Notes under the pieces: model-generated
Seen by the model: only the letters and a program-made list of their open reading frames with translations
Databases searched by the model: none
What the model was told of the DNA's origin: nothing
Translations under genes and position numbers: made by a program
NCBI GenBank assembly: GCA_044870185.1
Contig: JBIOYL010000017.1
Span: 1 to 24,863 of the forward strand
Reading direction: 5' to 3'
Length of the DNA stretch: 24,863 bases
Source of the DNA: JBIOYL01 sp044870185
Lineage (GTDB): Bacteria > Actinomycetota > CALGFH01
Shown: positions 24,158-24,863 of the stretch, piece after piece
Layout: the number at the start of each line of letters is the position of its first letter
Numbering within the stretch: position 1 is the stretch's first letter

Positions 24158-24682
24158 TCAGGGGGCCTCGGGGCCGGCCGCGCGGACCCGCTTGACCGCG
24201 ACCAGGGCATCCTGGAGGTCGCGGATCCAGTCGGCCTGGTGGGTGCCGACCAGGCGCACGCACCAGGCCAGGGCGTCGCTGCGGCTGCGGGCCACGCCGG
24301 CCTCGATGAGGGTGTCGAGCACGGCCCGCTCCGCCATGCGCAGCCGGGTCATGACCGGCACGCTCAGCGTCGTGAACGCCAGGCGCACGCCGCCGCATGC
24401 CGCACCCCAGGAGACCTTGCGCCCGTAGCGGTGCTCGAGCTCGGCGGCGATGCGCATGCGCTGCTCGCGGCTCGCCTCCCGGAACTGCTTGATCCGCGCC
24501 GTGCAGGCGGCCGCTCTGGCCGGCTCGGACAGCTCCGGCTCGGCGGCCGGCGCCTCGAGCGTGCCGACGATCAGGATCTCCTCGCCGTCGACGGCGACCT
24601 CCAGGGCGCCGCTGAACCAGCCGGCCGGCAGCCGCCTGGCAAGCCAGGCGGCGATGCTGTCCGCGAGGGGATCGGCGCACAT
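24158..24682 (-). CDS. Conserved actinobacterial protein of unknown function
   Basis: A 174-residue soluble protein. Its N-terminus (MCADPLADSIAAWLARRLP) and strand EEILIVGTLEAP are followed by a charged helix (ARIKQFREASREQRMRIAAE) and the block FTTLSVPVMTRLRMAERAVL, then LIEAGVARSRSDALAWCVRL. The last resembles the C-terminal helix pair of small DNA-binding or antitoxin-like proteins, so regulation is possible but unproven. Similar proteins occur in other actinobacteria as far as I recall; no function is assigned. ATG 24682 has no Shine-Dalgarno and lies just after an AT-rich block, so the message may be near-leaderless. Confidence 0.8.
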   Translation of the reverse strand: MCADPLADSIAAWLARRLPAGWFSGALEVAVDGEEILIVGTLEAPAAEPELSEPARAAACTARIKQFREASREQRMRIAAELEHRYGRKVSWGAACGGVRLAFTTLSVPVMTRLRMAERAVLDTLIEAGVARSRSDALAWCVRLVGTHQADWIRDLQDALVAVKRVRAAGPEAP

Positions 24683-24706
24683 TTGGCAATTACAGTATTA
24701 CGTCAA
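24683..24706 (-). promoter_or_regulatory. AT-rich promoter/operator block
   Basis: On the minus strand this reads TTGACG followed at once by TAATACTGTAATTGCCAA and then the ATG. GTAAT is repeated with an 8 bp period. TAATAC placed 11 bases before the ATG could be the -10 of a near-leaderless transcript, with the GTAAT pair as an operator. Confidence 0.4.
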
Positions 24707-24742
24707 GGGCTGGCGACCAAGACAGGGCCGGCGACCAAGACG
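24707..24742 (+). repeat. 18 bp tandem repeat, two copies
   Basis: gggctggcgaccaagaca (24707-24724) and gggccggcgaccaagacg (24725-24742) are adjacent and differ at two positions. The unit is a multiple of three but no supported gene covers it. Confidence 0.7.
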
Positions 24743-24756
24743 CCGACCATCCGGGC

Positions 24757-24808
24757 CCACGTGCGGCCGGCCCGGTGCCGGGCCACGTGCGGCCGGCACG
24801 GCACCGGG
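24757..24808 (+). repeat. 26 bp tandem repeat, two copies
   Basis: Adjacent units starting ccacgtgcggccggc (24757-24782 and 24783-24808) match at 23 of 26 positions. Each contains the palindrome cacgtg. Confidence 0.75.
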
Positions 24809-24812
24809 CCCG

Positions 24813-24841
24813 GCCGAGGGCGCGGGAGCGGCGCCCTCGGC
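24813..24841. terminator. 11 bp hairpin, terminator-like
   Basis: gccgagggcgc and gcgccctcggc form a perfect 11 bp stem around a 7-base loop. No T-run follows on either strand. It may terminate a gene beyond the right edge of the window. Confidence 0.45.
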
Positions 24842-24863
24842 CTCCACCCTCGGCATCTCCGAG

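Overview
The window is very GC-rich, with dense short-spaced genes, frequent GTG and TTG starts, GTGA/ATGA/TTGA start-stop overlaps and strong GGAGG ribosome sites. This points to an actinobacterium (Actinomycetota), probably free-living or soil-derived. I cannot place it lower from sequence alone. No rRNA, tRNA, CRISPR array or phage module is visible.

Layout. 1-900: a small membrane protein and a lipoprotein, translationally coupled. 1077-2704: a two-gene ABC-2 exporter. 2712-11250: a complete molybdenum-hydroxylase (CO dehydrogenase-like) locus built as two divergent operons around a 120 bp promoter region. Leftward run an XdhC/CoxI domain protein, an XdhC Rossmann protein, a MobA/MocA-like nucleotidyltransferase and CoxG. 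Rightward run coxS, coxL, coxM, coxD (AAA+ ATPase) and coxE (VWA protein). The S-L-M gene order and the AYRGA active-site loop mark this as the form II type, whose substrate is not firmly known, rather than bona fide form I CO dehydrogenase. 11458-14609: a secreted beta-propeller protein, a HAD hydrolase relic and an acidic zinc-ribbon protein. 14877-16968: moaE-moaA (molybdopterin synthesis, plausibly serving the cox enzyme) and a HIT hydrolase. 16969-18090: a response-regulator relic and a lipoprotein. 18091-19570: a methyltransferase divergent from an IS607-type serine recombinase. 19605-22058: a TPP riboswitch controlling a CytX-like pyrimidine permease and a PhzF-family isomerase. 22067-24682: a cupin, leucyl aminopeptidase PepA and a conserved hypothetical gene.

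Most notable observations: (1) coxM is frameshifted by an exact 22 bp tandem duplication just after its start; (2) coxL has two compensating C-run insertions that scramble about 25 residues directly after the active-site loop; (3) the IS607 recombinase has alanine in place of the catalytic serine and no tnpB partner; (4) a 39 bp dyad-containing repeat occurs twice, in opposite orientation, around the core of the cox locus; (5) a PhzF isomerase gene is translationally coupled to a thiamine-precursor permease gene under a TPP riboswitch; (6) two decayed genes (HAD hydrolase, NarL-type response regulator) can be read only by switching frames. Items 1 and 2 may be sequencing or assembly errors and need read-level support.
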